Positions 53,625 through 63,187 of a DNA stretch of 64,000 nt are shown here, in pieces; position 1 is the stretch's first letter; each line of letters opens with the position of its first letter. The DNA comes from Clostridium tunisiense TJ (GTDB lineage Bacteria; Bacillota; Clostridia; Clostridiales; Clostridiaceae). The translations under genes were made by a program, and so were the position numbers. The notes below the pieces were generated by a model. It was not told the origin of the DNA, did not search any database, and saw only the letters and a list, made by a program, of their open reading frames with translations. The stretch lies in NCBI RefSeq assembly GCF_000300195.1, contig NZ_AMQH01000012.1, positions 1 through 64,000 of the forward strand, written 5' to 3'.

Positions 53625-54107
53625 ATGATAGTTATCTATCACGATGTAGGGGGAGCACATTCTTCTTGTACAGCAGCAAATATTCATATTAATAAATTAC
53701 CTATGGATAAAATTCCTACTAAAGAAGAATTGTTAAGTTTGCCAACCTTTGACAAAATCACAAAAAAGGATCAAGGACACTTACTATATATTGGTGAGGA
53801 TGAATTTGGGAGTAAGGTATATACTTTAAGTAGGCAATACAAACCACAACTTGTAATACCCGCAATCACTGACCTTTATGAAATTATTCATGGAAATAGA
53901 AAAGAACTTTTTCTTGCAGATACATCCCCAACTGTAAATAATCTTATGAAAATAGGTGGATTTTCTTCAAGAAGGCTTCATTGGGTAGCGTTTGGAAGGC
54001 CAATAGTTACAAAAGGAACTTTAGATGCCTATGAAAATATTGTTAACTTAGTAAAAAGTGTGAAAGAGGAAATAAGGAATTATACTGATAGAGGCCATAA
54101 TAAATAA
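53625..54107 (+). CDS. DUF3189 family protein
   Basis: 160 residues, soluble. Family marks: MIVIYHDVGGAHSSCTAANIHINKLP at the start with a His-Ser-Ser-Cys cluster, KKDQGHLLYIGEDEFG, and a C-terminal IGGFSSRRLHWVAFGRPIVTKGT block. DUF3189 is found in spore-forming Firmicutes, and its function is unknown; the GGAHSSC loop looks like a binding site. AAGGAAG lies before the ATG. Single gene with a terminator. Confidence 0.85.
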   Translation: MIVIYHDVGGAHSSCTAANIHINKLPMDKIPTKEELLSLPTFDKITKKDQGHLLYIGEDEFGSKVYTLSRQYKPQLVIPAITDLYEIIHGNRKELFLADTSPTVNNLMKIGGFSSRRLHWVAFGRPIVTKGTLDAYENIVNLVKSVKEEIRNYTDRGHNK

Positions 54108-54147
54108 TTTATTTATAAGTTATTAGATATGTTATGAAAATAACGCA

Positions 54148-54192
54148 ATAAAAAATAAGGTAACACTTAAAAGTGCTACCTTATTTTTTATT
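54148..54192. terminator. Bidirectional terminator, DUF3189 / ilvE
   Basis: AAAAAATAAGGTA-A-CACTT pairs with AAGTG-C-TACCTTATTTTTT around AA, one mismatch, with A and T runs on both sides; it ends both convergent genes. Confidence 0.85.
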
Positions 54193-54221
54193 AAATTAAT
54201 TGTTTAAATACTCAGAGTAAA

Positions 54222-55247
54222 CTATTTAACTTCTACAATCCATCCCTTTGGAGCCTCAACTTCTCCAATTTGAATTCCACATAAAGTGTCATATAGTTTT
54301 CGTGTTATTGGTCCAACTTCAGTTTCACTATGGAATACGTGAAGTTGTTCTTTGTATTCTATTCCACCAATTGGAGTAATTACTGCTGCTGTTCCGCAAG
54401 CACCAGCTTCTTTAAACTCATTTAAGTTATCTATTAATACATCTCTTTCTTCTACTTCAAGGCCTAAGTATTCTTTTGCTACGTGCATTAGAGAATATTT
54501 AGTTATACTTGGAAGAATTGAACTAGATTTAGGTGTAATAAACTTATTATCCTTAGTTATTCCAAAAAAGTTAGCAGCTCCAACTTCTTCAATTTTAGTA
54601 TGAGTAAGTGGATCAAGATATATACAATCTGCAAATCCTTTTTTAACAGCTATTTCGTGAGCTAAAAGACTTGCTGCATAGTTTCCACCTACTTTTGCAG
54701 CTCCAGTTCCATAAGGTGCAGCTCTATCGTAATCTGAAATCATGAAGTTTACAGGAGCAAGTCCACCTTTGAAGTATGGTCCTACTGGAGAACAGAACAC
54801 ACCAAATAAAAACTCAGGAGCTGGTTTAACTCCTAGGTTGTCCCCAATACCGATAACGTAAGGTCTAAGATATAAAGTTGCACCAGTTCCGTATGGTGGA
54901 ACATATGCCTCATTAGCTTTAACAACTTGAATGCATGCATCAACGAACTTTTCAATTGGAAGCTCAGGCATTAAAAGACGTTTACAGCTATTGTTCATTC
55001 TTTTAGCATTTTCATCTGGTCTGAAAAGTTGTATTTTACCATCAGCAGTACGGTAAGCTTTTAACCCTTCAAAGCATTGCTGTCCATAATGAAGGGCTGT
55101 TGAGCCTTCACTAATAGTTATATTATTATCTTCAACTAGCTTTCCATCATCCCAACTTCCATCTTTCCATATGGATACATATCTAAGATCTGTCTTAATG
55201 TAATTAAACCCTAATTTACCCCATTCAATATTTGTAGTTTTATCCAT
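54222..55247 (-). CDS. ilvE: Branched-chain amino acid aminotransferase
   Basis: 341 residues; fold-type IV PLP enzyme moving amino groups between Leu/Ile/Val and 2-oxoglutarate, of the larger (eukaryote-like) BCAT type. Seen: [31 protein letters not shown], the PLP lysine in [25 protein letters not shown], and [24 protein letters not shown] lies before the ATG. It may serve synthesis or fermentation of branched amino acids. Promoter at 55294-55321. Confidence 0.95.
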   Translation of the reverse strand: MDKTTNIEWGKLGFNYIKTDLRYVSIWKDGSWDDGKLVEDNNITISEGSTALHYGQQCFEGLKAYRTADGKIQLFRPDENAKRMNNSCKRLLMPELPIEKFVDACIQVVKANEAYVPPYGTGATLYLRPYVIGIGDNLGVKPAPEFLFGVFCSPVGPYFKGGLAPVNFMISDYDRAAPYGTGAAKVGGNYAASLLAHEIAVKKGFADCIYLDPLTHTKIEEVGAANFFGITKDNKFITPKSSSILPSITKYSLMHVAKEYLGLEVEERDVLIDNLNEFKEAGACGTAAVITPIGGIEYKEQLHVFHSETEVGPITRKLYDTLCGIQIGEVEAPKGWIVEVK

Positions 55248-55293
55248 AATAGCACCTCTTTACTTTTAAGTAATAATTTATTCATACAATACT

Positions 55294-55321
55294 ATTATAG
55301 CTTATAATAAAACGATTACAA
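55294..55321 (-). promoter_or_regulatory. ilvE promoter
   Basis: On the minus strand TTGTAA (55321-55316), 16 bp, TATAAT (55299-55294), giving a leader of about 40 nt. No T-box signature follows. 55322-55560 is AT-rich spacer without a gene. Confidence 0.6.
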
Positions 55322-55586
55322 CCGTATAAAAGTAAACTTTTGATGAAATAATCTTAAGATTCTACAAATTGCGAACAAGGTCCAACCTATTTATTTATGA
55401 AATAAAAGTGATATTTATGTGTACATAAAAAATTAATATTTTATATAGATAAACAAGGTTAAAACTTTATAGGGCATTAAGTATGGAAAATTGTTAGGAT
55501 TAAGAATAACTTGGATAAAAGTTTAAAAAATTCCCTTAATAGTAGGGAAAATATGTTATAATTTTTTTCAGAAAGGGGTGGGTCTT

Positions 55587-56597
55587 TTGAAATATAAAAA
55601 CTTAGGCAAAACAGACTTAAAGGTATCAGTGCTAGGATTTGGAGGTATACCCGTCCAAAGAATTAATGGAGAAGAAACTAAAAAGGTGCTTTTGAAGGCA
55701 GAAGAATTAGGAATAAATTTTATAGATAGTGCAAGGGGATACTCCGTATCTGAAGAATATATAGGAGAAGCCATAATAGGAAGAAGACAAAAGTGGATTT
55801 TGGCTACTAAAAGTATGGTAAAAGATAAGGAAGCCATGGCGAGAGACATAGAAATTAGTTTAAAGAACTTTAGAACTGATTATATAGATTTATATCAGCT
55901 CCATAATATAAGAACTGTAGAAGAATTAGAAAGAGTATTAAGAGAGGATGGAGCCTATGCTGCTCTTCTTGAGGCCAAGGCTCTAGGGAAAATTAAGCAT
56001 ATTGGTATTACTTCTCATAGTTTAGATTTACTTAAAGTAGCTATTGAAGTGGATAAGTTTGAAACCATAATGTATCCTTATAATATTATAGAAAATCAAG
56101 GTGAAGAACTATTTAAAAGAGCAAAGGAACTAAATATTGGAGTTATAGCAATGAAGCCTTTGGCTGGGGGAGCATTAGAAAATGGTGATTTAGCTCTTAG
56201 ATATATACTTAAAAATGAAAATGTTACTACTGCTATTCCTGGTATGGCAACTATTGACGAAGTAATAATAAATGCAGAGTCAGCCATGAAACAAGAGACT
56301 TTCTCACATATGGATATGGAAAGGGCTAGCAAAATTGCTGGAGAGTTAGGAGAAACCTTTTGTAGGAGATGCGGTTATTGTGCACCTTGTCCTCAGAAAA
56401 TAGATATTCCAACTATGTTTGTATTTAGTTCTTATAAAGAAAGGTATAATTTAGCTCAATGGGCAGAAGAAAGATATTCTTCAATGGCTTTTAGAGCAAA
56501 GGATTGCACACAGTGTGGAACTTGTGAAAAGAAATGCCCTTATGATTTGCCTATAAGAAGTATGATGTTAAAGGTTAGACAAACCTTCAATGAATAA
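55587..56597 (+). CDS. Aldo/keto reductase with C-terminal 4Fe-4S ferredoxin domain
   Basis: 336 residues. Residues 1-230: TIM-barrel AKR with catalytic Asp/Tyr in FIDSARGYSVSEEYIG, Lys in LATKS and His in YQLHNI. Residues 255-320: iron-sulfur segment CRRCGYCAPCP and CTQCGTCEKKCP. The fusion suggests electron input from ferredoxin instead of, or besides, NADPH. The TTG at 55587 fits the AAAGGGGTG ribosome site; a GTG at 55578 overlaps it. Common in anaerobes; substrate unknown. Confidence 0.92.
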   Translation: MKYKNLGKTDLKVSVLGFGGIPVQRINGEETKKVLLKAEELGINFIDSARGYSVSEEYIGEAIIGRRQKWILATKSMVKDKEAMARDIEISLKNFRTDYIDLYQLHNIRTVEELERVLREDGAYAALLEAKALGKIKHIGITSHSLDLLKVAIEVDKFETIMYPYNIIENQGEELFKRAKELNIGVIAMKPLAGGALENGDLALRYILKNENVTTAIPGMATIDEVIINAESAMKQETFSHMDMERASKIAGELGETFCRRCGYCAPCPQKIDIPTMFVFSSYKERYNLAQWAEERYSSMAFRAKDCTQCGTCEKKCPYDLPIRSMMLKVRQTFNE

Positions 56598-56604
56598 AAT
56601 CAAT

Positions 56605-56681
56605 AAAACCATTCTGTTAACATATGCTCTCTGAGAATTAACTCTGGAGCATATGAACCAACAGGATGGTTTTATTTTTTT
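56605..56681 (+). terminator. Terminator after the aldo/keto reductase gene
   Basis: AAAACCATTCTGTT and CATATGCTC arms (56605-56629) pair with GAGCATATG and AACAGGATGGTTTT (56647-56673), followed by ATTTTTTT. Confidence 0.85.
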
Positions 56682-56800
56682 AGAAGTTTTGAAATAAGTA
56701 GTTAGTGAGCAGTAGTAAGAGGACTTATAAGTATAAGGGTGATTACTATTAAATAGATATATTAACGCATTAAAAAATAAATTTAAAAATATTTTATTCT

Positions 56801-56842
56801 GTAACTTAGGTTACCGATTAATGTAGAGTATCCTAGTATAAT
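56801..56842 (+). promoter_or_regulatory. hcp promoter with FNR/CRP-type site at -41.5
   Basis: GTAAC-TTAG-GTTAC (56801-56814) has the 5-N4-5 dyad layout of FNR-type operators. TATAAT lies at 56837-56842 and no good -35 is present. With the start near 56849, the dyad centre is at -41.5, the class II activator position. An HcpR-like CRP/FNR regulator is the natural candidate. Confidence 0.6.
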
Positions 56843-56954
56843 TTATCTTGTAGTAAGGAAATGCAATAAACAAGCAAACCTAGAAAATTTAACATATAAA
56901 AGAATAATTTACAAAAAAATTAATCAAAAATAAATATGTATGGAGGAATGAATA

Positions 56955-58670
56955 ATGAGTATGTTTTGTTATCAATGTCAAGAAGCAGCAGGCTGCAAAG
57001 GATGTACAGTGAAAGGTGTGTGCGGTAAAACAGAAGATTTAGCAAAAGCACAAGACTTATTAATATATATACTAAAAGGTATATCAGTTTATAGTGTTAA
57101 AGGAAGAGAAGTTGGTGTAATTAACAAAGAAGTAGATAAATTTATCACTGAAGGTTTATTTGCTACAATTACTAATGCAAACTTTGATAGAAATGTATTC
57201 ATTCAAAGAGTTAGAAGAGGATTACAATTAAGAGAAGAATTAAAACAACAAGTAATTAAAGCAGGTGCAAACTTAGGTGTTTCAAATGCTAATGAAAACT
57301 GGCTAAAGAAAATGCTTTCTTTTGTAGGATTTAAAAGAGAAGAAGAAAGTAATCTTCCAGATGCAGCTATCTGGTTTGCAAACAATGTAGAAGATTTCAA
57401 TGCAAAAGCAGAGACTGTAGGAGTTTTAGCTACTGAAAATGAAGATATAAGATCTTTAAGAGAACTTATAACTTATGGATTAAAAGGAGTATCTGCATAT
57501 TTAAAACAAGCAATGCATTTAGGTTATGACAACGATGAAGTACATGGATTTATGCATAAAGCTTTAGCTGCTACCTTAGATGACACGTTAACAGTTAATG
57601 ATTATATAGCTTTAACCTTAGAAGCAGGAAAATATGGGGTAGACGGTATGGCTTTACTTGATAAAGCTAATACAGAAGTTTATGGACACCCAGAAATAAC
57701 AAAAGTTAATATTGGTGTTAGAAAAAATCCTGGTATCTTAATTAGTGGACACGACTTAAGAGATCTTGAGCAATTATTAGAGCAAACAGAAGGAACTGGA
57801 ATAGATGTTTACACACACAGTGAAATGCTTCCAGCTCACTACTATCCAGCATTCAAAAAATACTCACACTTTGCAGGAAACTATGGAAACGCATGGTGGA
57901 AACAAACTGAAGAATTTGAAAAATTCAATGGACCAATATTAATGACAACAAACTGTTTAGTACCACCTAAAGCTTCATACAAAGAAAGAGTTTATACTAC
58001 AAGTGTAACTGGCTTTGAGGGATTAACTCACATCGATGCAAATGAGAAGGGTGCAAAAGACTTCTCAGTTATCATTGAACATGCTAAAAAATGTGCTGCT
58101 CCAGTAGAAATCGAAACAGGAGAAATCATTGGAGGATTTGCTCATAACCAAGTATTTGCATTAGCGGATAAAGTTGTAGATGCAGTTAAGAGTGGAGCAA
58201 TAAGAAGATTCTTTGTAATGGCAGGTTGTGATGGAAGAGCTAAGAGCAGAAACTACTACACAGACTTTGCAAATGCACTTCCAAAAGATACAGTTATTTT
58301 AACAGCAGGATGTGCTAAATATAAATACAACAAACTAAACTTAGGTGATATTGGTGGGATTCCAAGAGTACTTGATGCAGGTCAATGTAATGACTCCTAT
58401 TCACTAGTTTTAATAGCATTAAAATTAAAAGAGGTATTTGAATTAGAAGATGTTAATGAATTACCAATATCTTACAACATTGCATGGTATGAGCAAAAAG
58501 CTGTAATAGTATTACTTTCACTATTATACTTAGGTGTAAAAAATATTCACCTTGGCCCAACTTTACCAGCATTCCTATCACCAAATGTAGCTAAAGTTTT
58601 AGTTGAAAACTTTGGTATAGGTGGAATAACAACTGTAGAAGACGACATGAAAATGTTCTTAGGTGAATAA
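56955..58670 (+). CDS. hcp: Hybrid-cluster protein (hydroxylamine reductase)
   Basis: 571 residues; reduces hydroxylamine or NO with an unusual Fe-S-O hybrid cluster, protecting from nitrosative stress. The N-terminal cluster ligands are C5-x2-C8-x8-C17-x5-C23. Further family blocks: [72 protein letters not shown] and the [13 protein letters not shown] segment, supplying hybrid-cluster Cys/His/Glu ligands. GGAGG lies before the ATG. Single gene behind an FNR-type site. Confidence 0.96.
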   Translation: MSMFCYQCQEAAGCKGCTVKGVCGKTEDLAKAQDLLIYILKGISVYSVKGREVGVINKEVDKFITEGLFATITNANFDRNVFIQRVRRGLQLREELKQQVIKAGANLGVSNANENWLKKMLSFVGFKREEESNLPDAAIWFANNVEDFNAKAETVGVLATENEDIRSLRELITYGLKGVSAYLKQAMHLGYDNDEVHGFMHKALAATLDDTLTVNDYIALTLEAGKYGVDGMALLDKANTEVYGHPEITKVNIGVRKNPGILISGHDLRDLEQLLEQTEGTGIDVYTHSEMLPAHYYPAFKKYSHFAGNYGNAWWKQTEEFEKFNGPILMTTNCLVPPKASYKERVYTTSVTGFEGLTHIDANEKGAKDFSVIIEHAKKCAAPVEIETGEIIGGFAHNQVFALADKVVDAVKSGAIRRFFVMAGCDGRAKSRNYYTDFANALPKDTVILTAGCAKYKYNKLNLGDIGGIPRVLDAGQCNDSYSLVLIALKLKEVFELEDVNELPISYNIAWYEQKAVIVLLSLLYLGVKNIHLGPTLPAFLSPNVAKVLVENFGIGGITTVEDDMKMFLGE

Positions 58671-58671
58671 T

Positions 58672-58705
58672 AAAAAAGGCAGATGCTTAGCATTTGCCTT
58701 TTTTT
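58672..58705 (+). terminator. Terminator after hcp
   Basis: AAAAAAGGCAGATGC pairs with GCATTTGCCTTTTTTT around TTA, one mismatch; strong. Confidence 0.85.
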
Positions 58706-58888
58706 ACATTCCTGTAAATTAATGAGAGTTTAAATGTAAAGTGATGTTAAAATACGAATTTAATAATAAGATTATGACCATAATTTTATTATTAAACTAT
58801 ATTTAAATTTAAATTTTTAGTGTAATATAGAGTAGAATTATGTATAATTTTATTAAACATAGAAATCGTTGGAGGTGAAGTTATAGTT

Positions 58889-59998
58889 TTGGAAAAAATA
58901 TATAACATTGATAGGAAAAAGTTTTTAAAAATATCCTTAGTTGCAATAGGCATAATTATAGGTCTTTTATTAATTTATAAATCTATAAAATACTTTTTGC
59001 CTTTTATTATAGCATTTTTAATAGCCCAACTAATGGAGCCAGTAATTAGGTTTCTGGGGAAAAGGGCCAAAATTCCAAGAAAAGTTGGAACTCTCATCAG
59101 TTTAATTTTAATTATTAGTATAATTGGTCTAATTATACTATTTATAATAGCCAGCTTTATTAATCAATTAAAGGATATTATTAACTATATGCCAGGTGTT
59201 GTCAGTGAGTTATATGATAATATTCAAAAAGTTTCTAGTGGGCAAATAAAGATTTTAAATATAGAAATACCACAGGAATTTACATCTCATATTGAAAGTA
59301 TGGCTATTAGTTTATTAAGTTACTTTATGAATATTGTAAATAAAATAGTTAAAGGAGCTTTTTATACAGCATTTTCTTTTCCAGAAATCCTGCTATTTAC
59401 TCTTACAACTATTATTTCTACATATTTTATTGCTAGTGGAAGATACACAATAATGGACTATGTTAAATCTCAAGTTCCAAAGGAATGGCATAATAATATC
59501 AGAGAAATGAAACATGATTCTGTAATATCTATAGTAAAGCTTATAAAAGCTTATATAATTATACTCCTAATTACTTTTAGTGAATTATTTTTAGGGTTAT
59601 CAATATTAAAAGTTAAGTATGCATTTGTAATAGCAATATTAATAAGTATTATAGATTTACTTCCAGTTTTAGGTACAGGTATTGTCATTATTCCATGGGC
59701 TATATACAATTTATTTTTTGGAAAAATATATATGGCTGTAGGTTTATTTTTGCTTTGGTTAGTTATTTTGATTGTTAGACAAGTGGTTGAACCAAGAATT
59801 ATAAGTAGTCAAATAGGGGTACATCCGTTGGTTACCCTAATGGGAATTTATATTGGATTTAAACTAATAGGACCAGGGGGGCTTATTCTAGGTCCTTTAA
59901 CAGTCTTAACAATAAAAGGCATATTTGCAATGGTGCTGAAGGAAAAATCCCTATATGAGTTTCTAAAAAAACCTTCTGATAAATTAATAGTGAAATAA
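58889..59998 (+). CDS. ytvI: Sporulation membrane protein YtvI (AI-2E transporter family)
   Basis: 369 residues with about eight membrane helices. AI-2E/PerM fold: YFLPFIIAFLIAQLMEPVI, the soluble segment DIINYMPGVVSELYDNIQK, and the late blocks IDLLPVLGTGIVIIPWAIY, RQVVEPRIISSQIGVHPLVTL and GFKLIGPGGLILGPL. The TTG start at 58889 follows GGAGGTG by about 12 bases, a long spacing, but no better start exists. Mother-cell sporulation role is known for YtvI; transported substrate is not. Confidence 0.85.
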   Translation: MEKIYNIDRKKFLKISLVAIGIIIGLLLIYKSIKYFLPFIIAFLIAQLMEPVIRFLGKRAKIPRKVGTLISLILIISIIGLIILFIIASFINQLKDIINYMPGVVSELYDNIQKVSSGQIKILNIEIPQEFTSHIESMAISLLSYFMNIVNKIVKGAFYTAFSFPEILLFTLTTIISTYFIASGRYTIMDYVKSQVPKEWHNNIREMKHDSVISIVKLIKAYIIILLITFSELFLGLSILKVKYAFVIAILISIIDLLPVLGTGIVIIPWAIYNLFFGKIYMAVGLFLLWLVILIVRQVVEPRIISSQIGVHPLVTLMGIYIGFKLIGPGGLILGPLTVLTIKGIFAMVLKEKSLYEFLKKPSDKLIVK

Positions 59999-60023
59999 AA
60001 GAGCCTAGTGCTCTTTTTTTTTA
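59997..60023 (+). terminator. Terminator after ytvI
   Basis: AAGAGC-CTAGT-GCTCTT with nine T residues. Confidence 0.85.
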
Positions 60024-60165
60024 TGCTTTTATTCTATATCTAAAAGAAATACATATATATTAATATATTTGCATTTATCCCTAGTTTTTTATTTTCATAT
60101 TGTGATTAGAATTTTAAGTGTTCTCTTTGTACATACCAATTAATAATTAAAGGGGAGTAAAATTT

Positions 60166-62301
60166 ATGGAATATTTAAAAATGATTCCACCAATTGTTTA
60201 TCTAGTGGTTGGCGCATTAATACTTTTTTTTATTGTACTTAAGGTAATAGGAATTAGAATAATTCCTAGTGACTGTGTGGGGATTGTAGAAAAATGGTGG
60301 AGCTTTAAAGGGTCAATAAAAGATGGGGGGATTATTGCACTTAACGGAGAATCAGGATTTCAACCCAATGTATTAAGAGGTGGGTTCCACTTAAGAACTC
60401 CTTTAATGTACAGGGTTTGTGTAGAACCACTTATAACGATTCCACAAGGAAAGATAGGATATGTATTTGCAAGAGATGGGCAGCCTATGGATCCAATTCA
60501 AACCTTAGGTAGGATTGTAAAGGAAGGCAATAACTTTCAGGATGTTAAGGGTTTTTTACTAAATGGAGGGCAAAAAGGACCACAAAGAGGAATACTTCGT
60601 GAGGGTACCTATGCTTTTAATTTAGCACAATTTATAATTATAACAGAGGATAAGACCTATTATCTTCCAATGAGGGATAAGGCCGAAGCTATGGCAATAG
60701 ATGAGATGACAAGAATGTTAAAAGGTAGAGGTGGTTTTCAGCCAGTAGTAATTAGTGATGCAGAAGATACTATTGGAGTAGTAACAGTTCATGATGGTAA
60801 AACTTTACCAGAGGGTGCTATTATTGCCCCTTCAGTAGGAGCTAATCCAAATGAGGAGGACACCTATCATAATAATTTTCAAGATATTGAAAAATTTCTA
60901 AGAGCTGGTGGATTCAGAGGAAAACAATATTCTTCTTTAGTTGATGGAACTTACTTTATTAATAGATTGTTTGCTACTATAGAATTCATTCCTAAAACAA
61001 TTATTAATATCGGAGAGGTGGGAGTAATTAACTCTTACCATGGAGAGCGAGGAATTGATGTTTCTGGAGAAGAGTATAAGCATGGTGAACTGGTAGCAGA
61101 AGGTTGTAGAGGTATTTGGCAACATGCTTTGCCACCAGGGAAATATGCATTAAATACTTATGCTGCTAAAATAGTTAAGCTTCCAACTACCAATGTTATT
61201 TTAAAATGGATAAGTGGTCAGATTGGTGGGCATAAGTTAGATGAGAATTTAAAAGAAGTATCTTTAATAACAAAGGATGCTTTTGAGCCTTCTCTTCCTT
61301 TAACCGTAGTTTTCCATATAGATTATAAGAAAGCTTCTAGTGTTATACAAAGATTTGGGGATGTAAAAATGCTTATAGAGCAGTCCATAGACCCAATGAT
61401 AGCGGGATATTTTAAGAATGTAGGTCAAACTATGACTCTAATAGAACTCATTCAAAATAGGAATGAAATACAAAAAAGAGCTTCTAATGAGATGAAGGAA
61501 AAATTTACACATTATGATTTAGAGCTTGAAGAGGTTTTAATAGGTACTCCAGCTCCTTCAAAGGCAGATAATCGAATAGAGACAATTTTAGCTCAACTTA
61601 GAGATAGACAAGTGGCAAGAGAGCAAATAGAAACCTTTAATGCTCAACAAAAATCTTCAGAAAAAGAAAAAGAATTAAACGAAGCTAGAGCTATTGCAGC
61701 TAAGCAACAGGATTTAACTGAATCAAACATTAATATTCAGATTCAGGAAAATAAAGGTAAAGCGGAACTTCAACTAGCAACTCAAGAGGCATTAAAGATT
61801 CAAAAGTTAGCAGAAGCAAATAAATACAAAACACAACAAGAATCCGATGGTAAAAAGTATCAAACTATTAAAGATGCAGAAGCTCAATCTGAAAGTATGA
61901 TAAATCTTGCTAATGCCAATGCAGAAAAAATACAGAAAGAGGCTGTAGCAAGGGCATATGAAGTAGAGAAAACTGGTACAGCTGAAGCTACAAGAATTAA
62001 AGCTATTGGAGAGTCAGAAGCTTTCCGTGAAAGAGAAGTTGGTAAAGCTAAGGGTGATGCTTATATGGCGCAAATTCAGGCTTATGGAAATCCTCAATAC
62101 TATGTAATGAAGGAAGTCATGGGATCCTTTACGGAAGCTATAAAAGATGGAAAGATTCCATTAGTGCCAACTATTGTTATGGGATCAGGGAATGGAAATA
62201 TTCCCAATGTGTTTGAGAATATGATGTCTTTAGTTTTAACTGAAAAGCTCACTGGAAAAGATGTTTTAACAGAAGCTTTGAACAAAGAAATTAAAAATTA
62301 A
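60166..62301 (+). CDS. Large SPFH/flotillin-like protein with repeated beta modules
   Basis: 711 residues, longer than ordinary flotillins (about 500). Residues 8-33: one membrane helix. Residues 35-340: three related beta modules. NNFQDVKGFL...REGTYAFN (122-152) and NNFQDIEKFL...VDGTYFIN (236-266) repeat 114 residues apart, and CRGIWQHALPPGKYALN (314-330) is a third, divergent copy. Residues 360-470: SPFH core (FHIDYKKASSVIQRFGDV). Residues 480-630: Ala/Glu/Gln/Lys-rich coiled coil, then a hydrophobic tail. GGGG lies before the ATG. Likely forms membrane scaffolds; the upstream modules recall vault-protein repeats, which is only a visual likeness. Confidence 0.82.
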   Translation: MEYLKMIPPIVYLVVGALILFFIVLKVIGIRIIPSDCVGIVEKWWSFKGSIKDGGIIALNGESGFQPNVLRGGFHLRTPLMYRVCVEPLITIPQGKIGYVFARDGQPMDPIQTLGRIVKEGNNFQDVKGFLLNGGQKGPQRGILREGTYAFNLAQFIIITEDKTYYLPMRDKAEAMAIDEMTRMLKGRGGFQPVVISDAEDTIGVVTVHDGKTLPEGAIIAPSVGANPNEEDTYHNNFQDIEKFLRAGGFRGKQYSSLVDGTYFINRLFATIEFIPKTIINIGEVGVINSYHGERGIDVSGEEYKHGELVAEGCRGIWQHALPPGKYALNTYAAKIVKLPTTNVILKWISGQIGGHKLDENLKEVSLITKDAFEPSLPLTVVFHIDYKKASSVIQRFGDVKMLIEQSIDPMIAGYFKNVGQTMTLIELIQNRNEIQKRASNEMKEKFTHYDLELEEVLIGTPAPSKADNRIETILAQLRDRQVAREQIETFNAQQKSSEKEKELNEARAIAAKQQDLTESNINIQIQENKGKAELQLATQEALKIQKLAEANKYKTQQESDGKKYQTIKDAEAQSESMINLANANAEKIQKEAVARAYEVEKTGTAEATRIKAIGESEAFREREVGKAKGDAYMAQIQAYGNPQYYVMKEVMGSFTEAIKDGKIPLVPTIVMGSGNGNIPNVFENMMSLVLTEKLTGKDVLTEALNKEIKN

Positions 62302-62331
62302 GAAAGAGAATTTTTAAGTTTTTTTAAGTAG

Positions 62332-62360
62332 AGGATGTCAAAGTTATTGACATCCTTTTA
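62332..62360 (+). terminator. Terminator after the SPFH gene
   Basis: AGGATGTCAA (62332-62341) pairs perfectly with TTGACATCCT (62347-62356), then TTTTA. Confidence 0.8.
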
Positions 62361-62402
62361 AAAGAATTGAACTTTGTTCCATGAAAGTAGAAATTCTCAT
62401 TT

Positions 62403-62483
62403 TAAGGTTAGGGTTTAATAGTATTTAACCTTATTTTCTGCATAAAATACTACAGTAATCTGTGATGATTATTGTAGTATTTT
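62403..62483 (+). promoter_or_regulatory. Two stacked hairpins before the 118-residue gene
   Basis: TAAGGTTA (62403-62410) pairs with TAACCTTA (62426-62433), then TTTTC. A second 16-bp stem, AAAATACTACAGTAAT (62444-62459) with ATTATTGTAGTATTTT (62468-62483), has one mismatch and ends 37 bases before the ATG. They may be further terminators or a structured leader. Confidence 0.45.
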
Positions 62484-62519
62484 CATGTCTTAGTATAAAC
62501 AAAAGAGGAGGTATTTATT

Positions 62520-62876
62520 ATGAATAAAAACAACATGGAAGAAATAAAAAATAGAGTAGGTGAAATAGAAAATCTCATGGATAGCTATGTAAGAACTGAA
62601 AGACATTTGGAACAACATTCAGATATAGCATCTAAAAATCAAATTCATCATGCTCATGAAATTCAAAAGGAAAGATCTGAGCAAATAGAAAATTTAGAGA
62701 ATAAAATAGCTTATGGAAACAATCCAGGAAACAACGAATTAGATAATGCAAAAGCAAATTATGAAAAAACTGAAAAATATATAAGTTATAATGGGGACCA
62801 CATGTCTACTGCACAATTAAATAATATAAAAGAAAAACAAAAAAATAGAAAAAATTTAATTAATTACTTAGAGTAA
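62520..62876 (+). CDS. Small hydrophilic helical protein, function unknown
   Basis: 118 residues, no Cys or Trp, no membrane segment; rich in Asn, Glu, Lys and His. Helix 1 (MEEIKNRVGEIENLMDSYVRTERHLEQH) and the following HHAHEIQKERSEQIENLENK read as amphipathic coil. The end (LNNIKEKQKNRKNLINYLE) is basic. GAGGAGG lies before the ATG. Not recognised. Composition recalls small spore or stress proteins of clostridia; that is a guess from composition and its spore-like neighbour. Confidence 0.65.
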   Translation: MNKNNMEEIKNRVGEIENLMDSYVRTERHLEQHSDIASKNQIHHAHEIQKERSEQIENLENKIAYGNNPGNNELDNAKANYEKTEKYISYNGDHMSTAQLNNIKEKQKNRKNLINYLE

Positions 62877-63077
62877 CGGAGATATTTAAATTAAGTTAAC
62901 AAAATCCATACTACTTCATAATATATAGTAAGACTTCTAGATAAAATAAGGTAATCAACTAGTATTCCATTTGTTACTTTCCTCTAGATGTCTAATGCAG
63001 AATTAACGTTATAAAGGCTTTCAAGTTAAAAGTTTTTTATAATTGTAAAAGTCTTAAGGAAACAAAAATATTACTGC

Positions 63078-63159
63078 TTAATAAGCTTTAATACCTGTTT
63101 CATATACTTAAGAAATTATCAATACTAGGCTTAAAATTAGTACGTTGATAATTCCTTAA
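63078..63159 (+). promoter_or_regulatory. Spacer with sigma-E-like promoter and leader hairpin
   Basis: 62877-63187 has no gene. TTAATA (63078-63083), 17 bp, CATATACT (63101-63108) resembles mother-cell sigma-E promoters. Then TTAAGAAATTATCAA (63108-63122) pairs with TTGATAATTCCTTAA (63145-63159), one mismatch, ending 13 bases before the ribosome site of the Cys-rich gene. Confidence 0.3.
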
Positions 63160-63187
63160 TAATATATATAAAGGGAGTTTGAAGTGT

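Noticed and set aside
55248-55577. Possible T-box leader for ilvE
   Set aside because: The leader after the -10 is only about 40 nt and lacks the conserved T-box antiterminator sequence.
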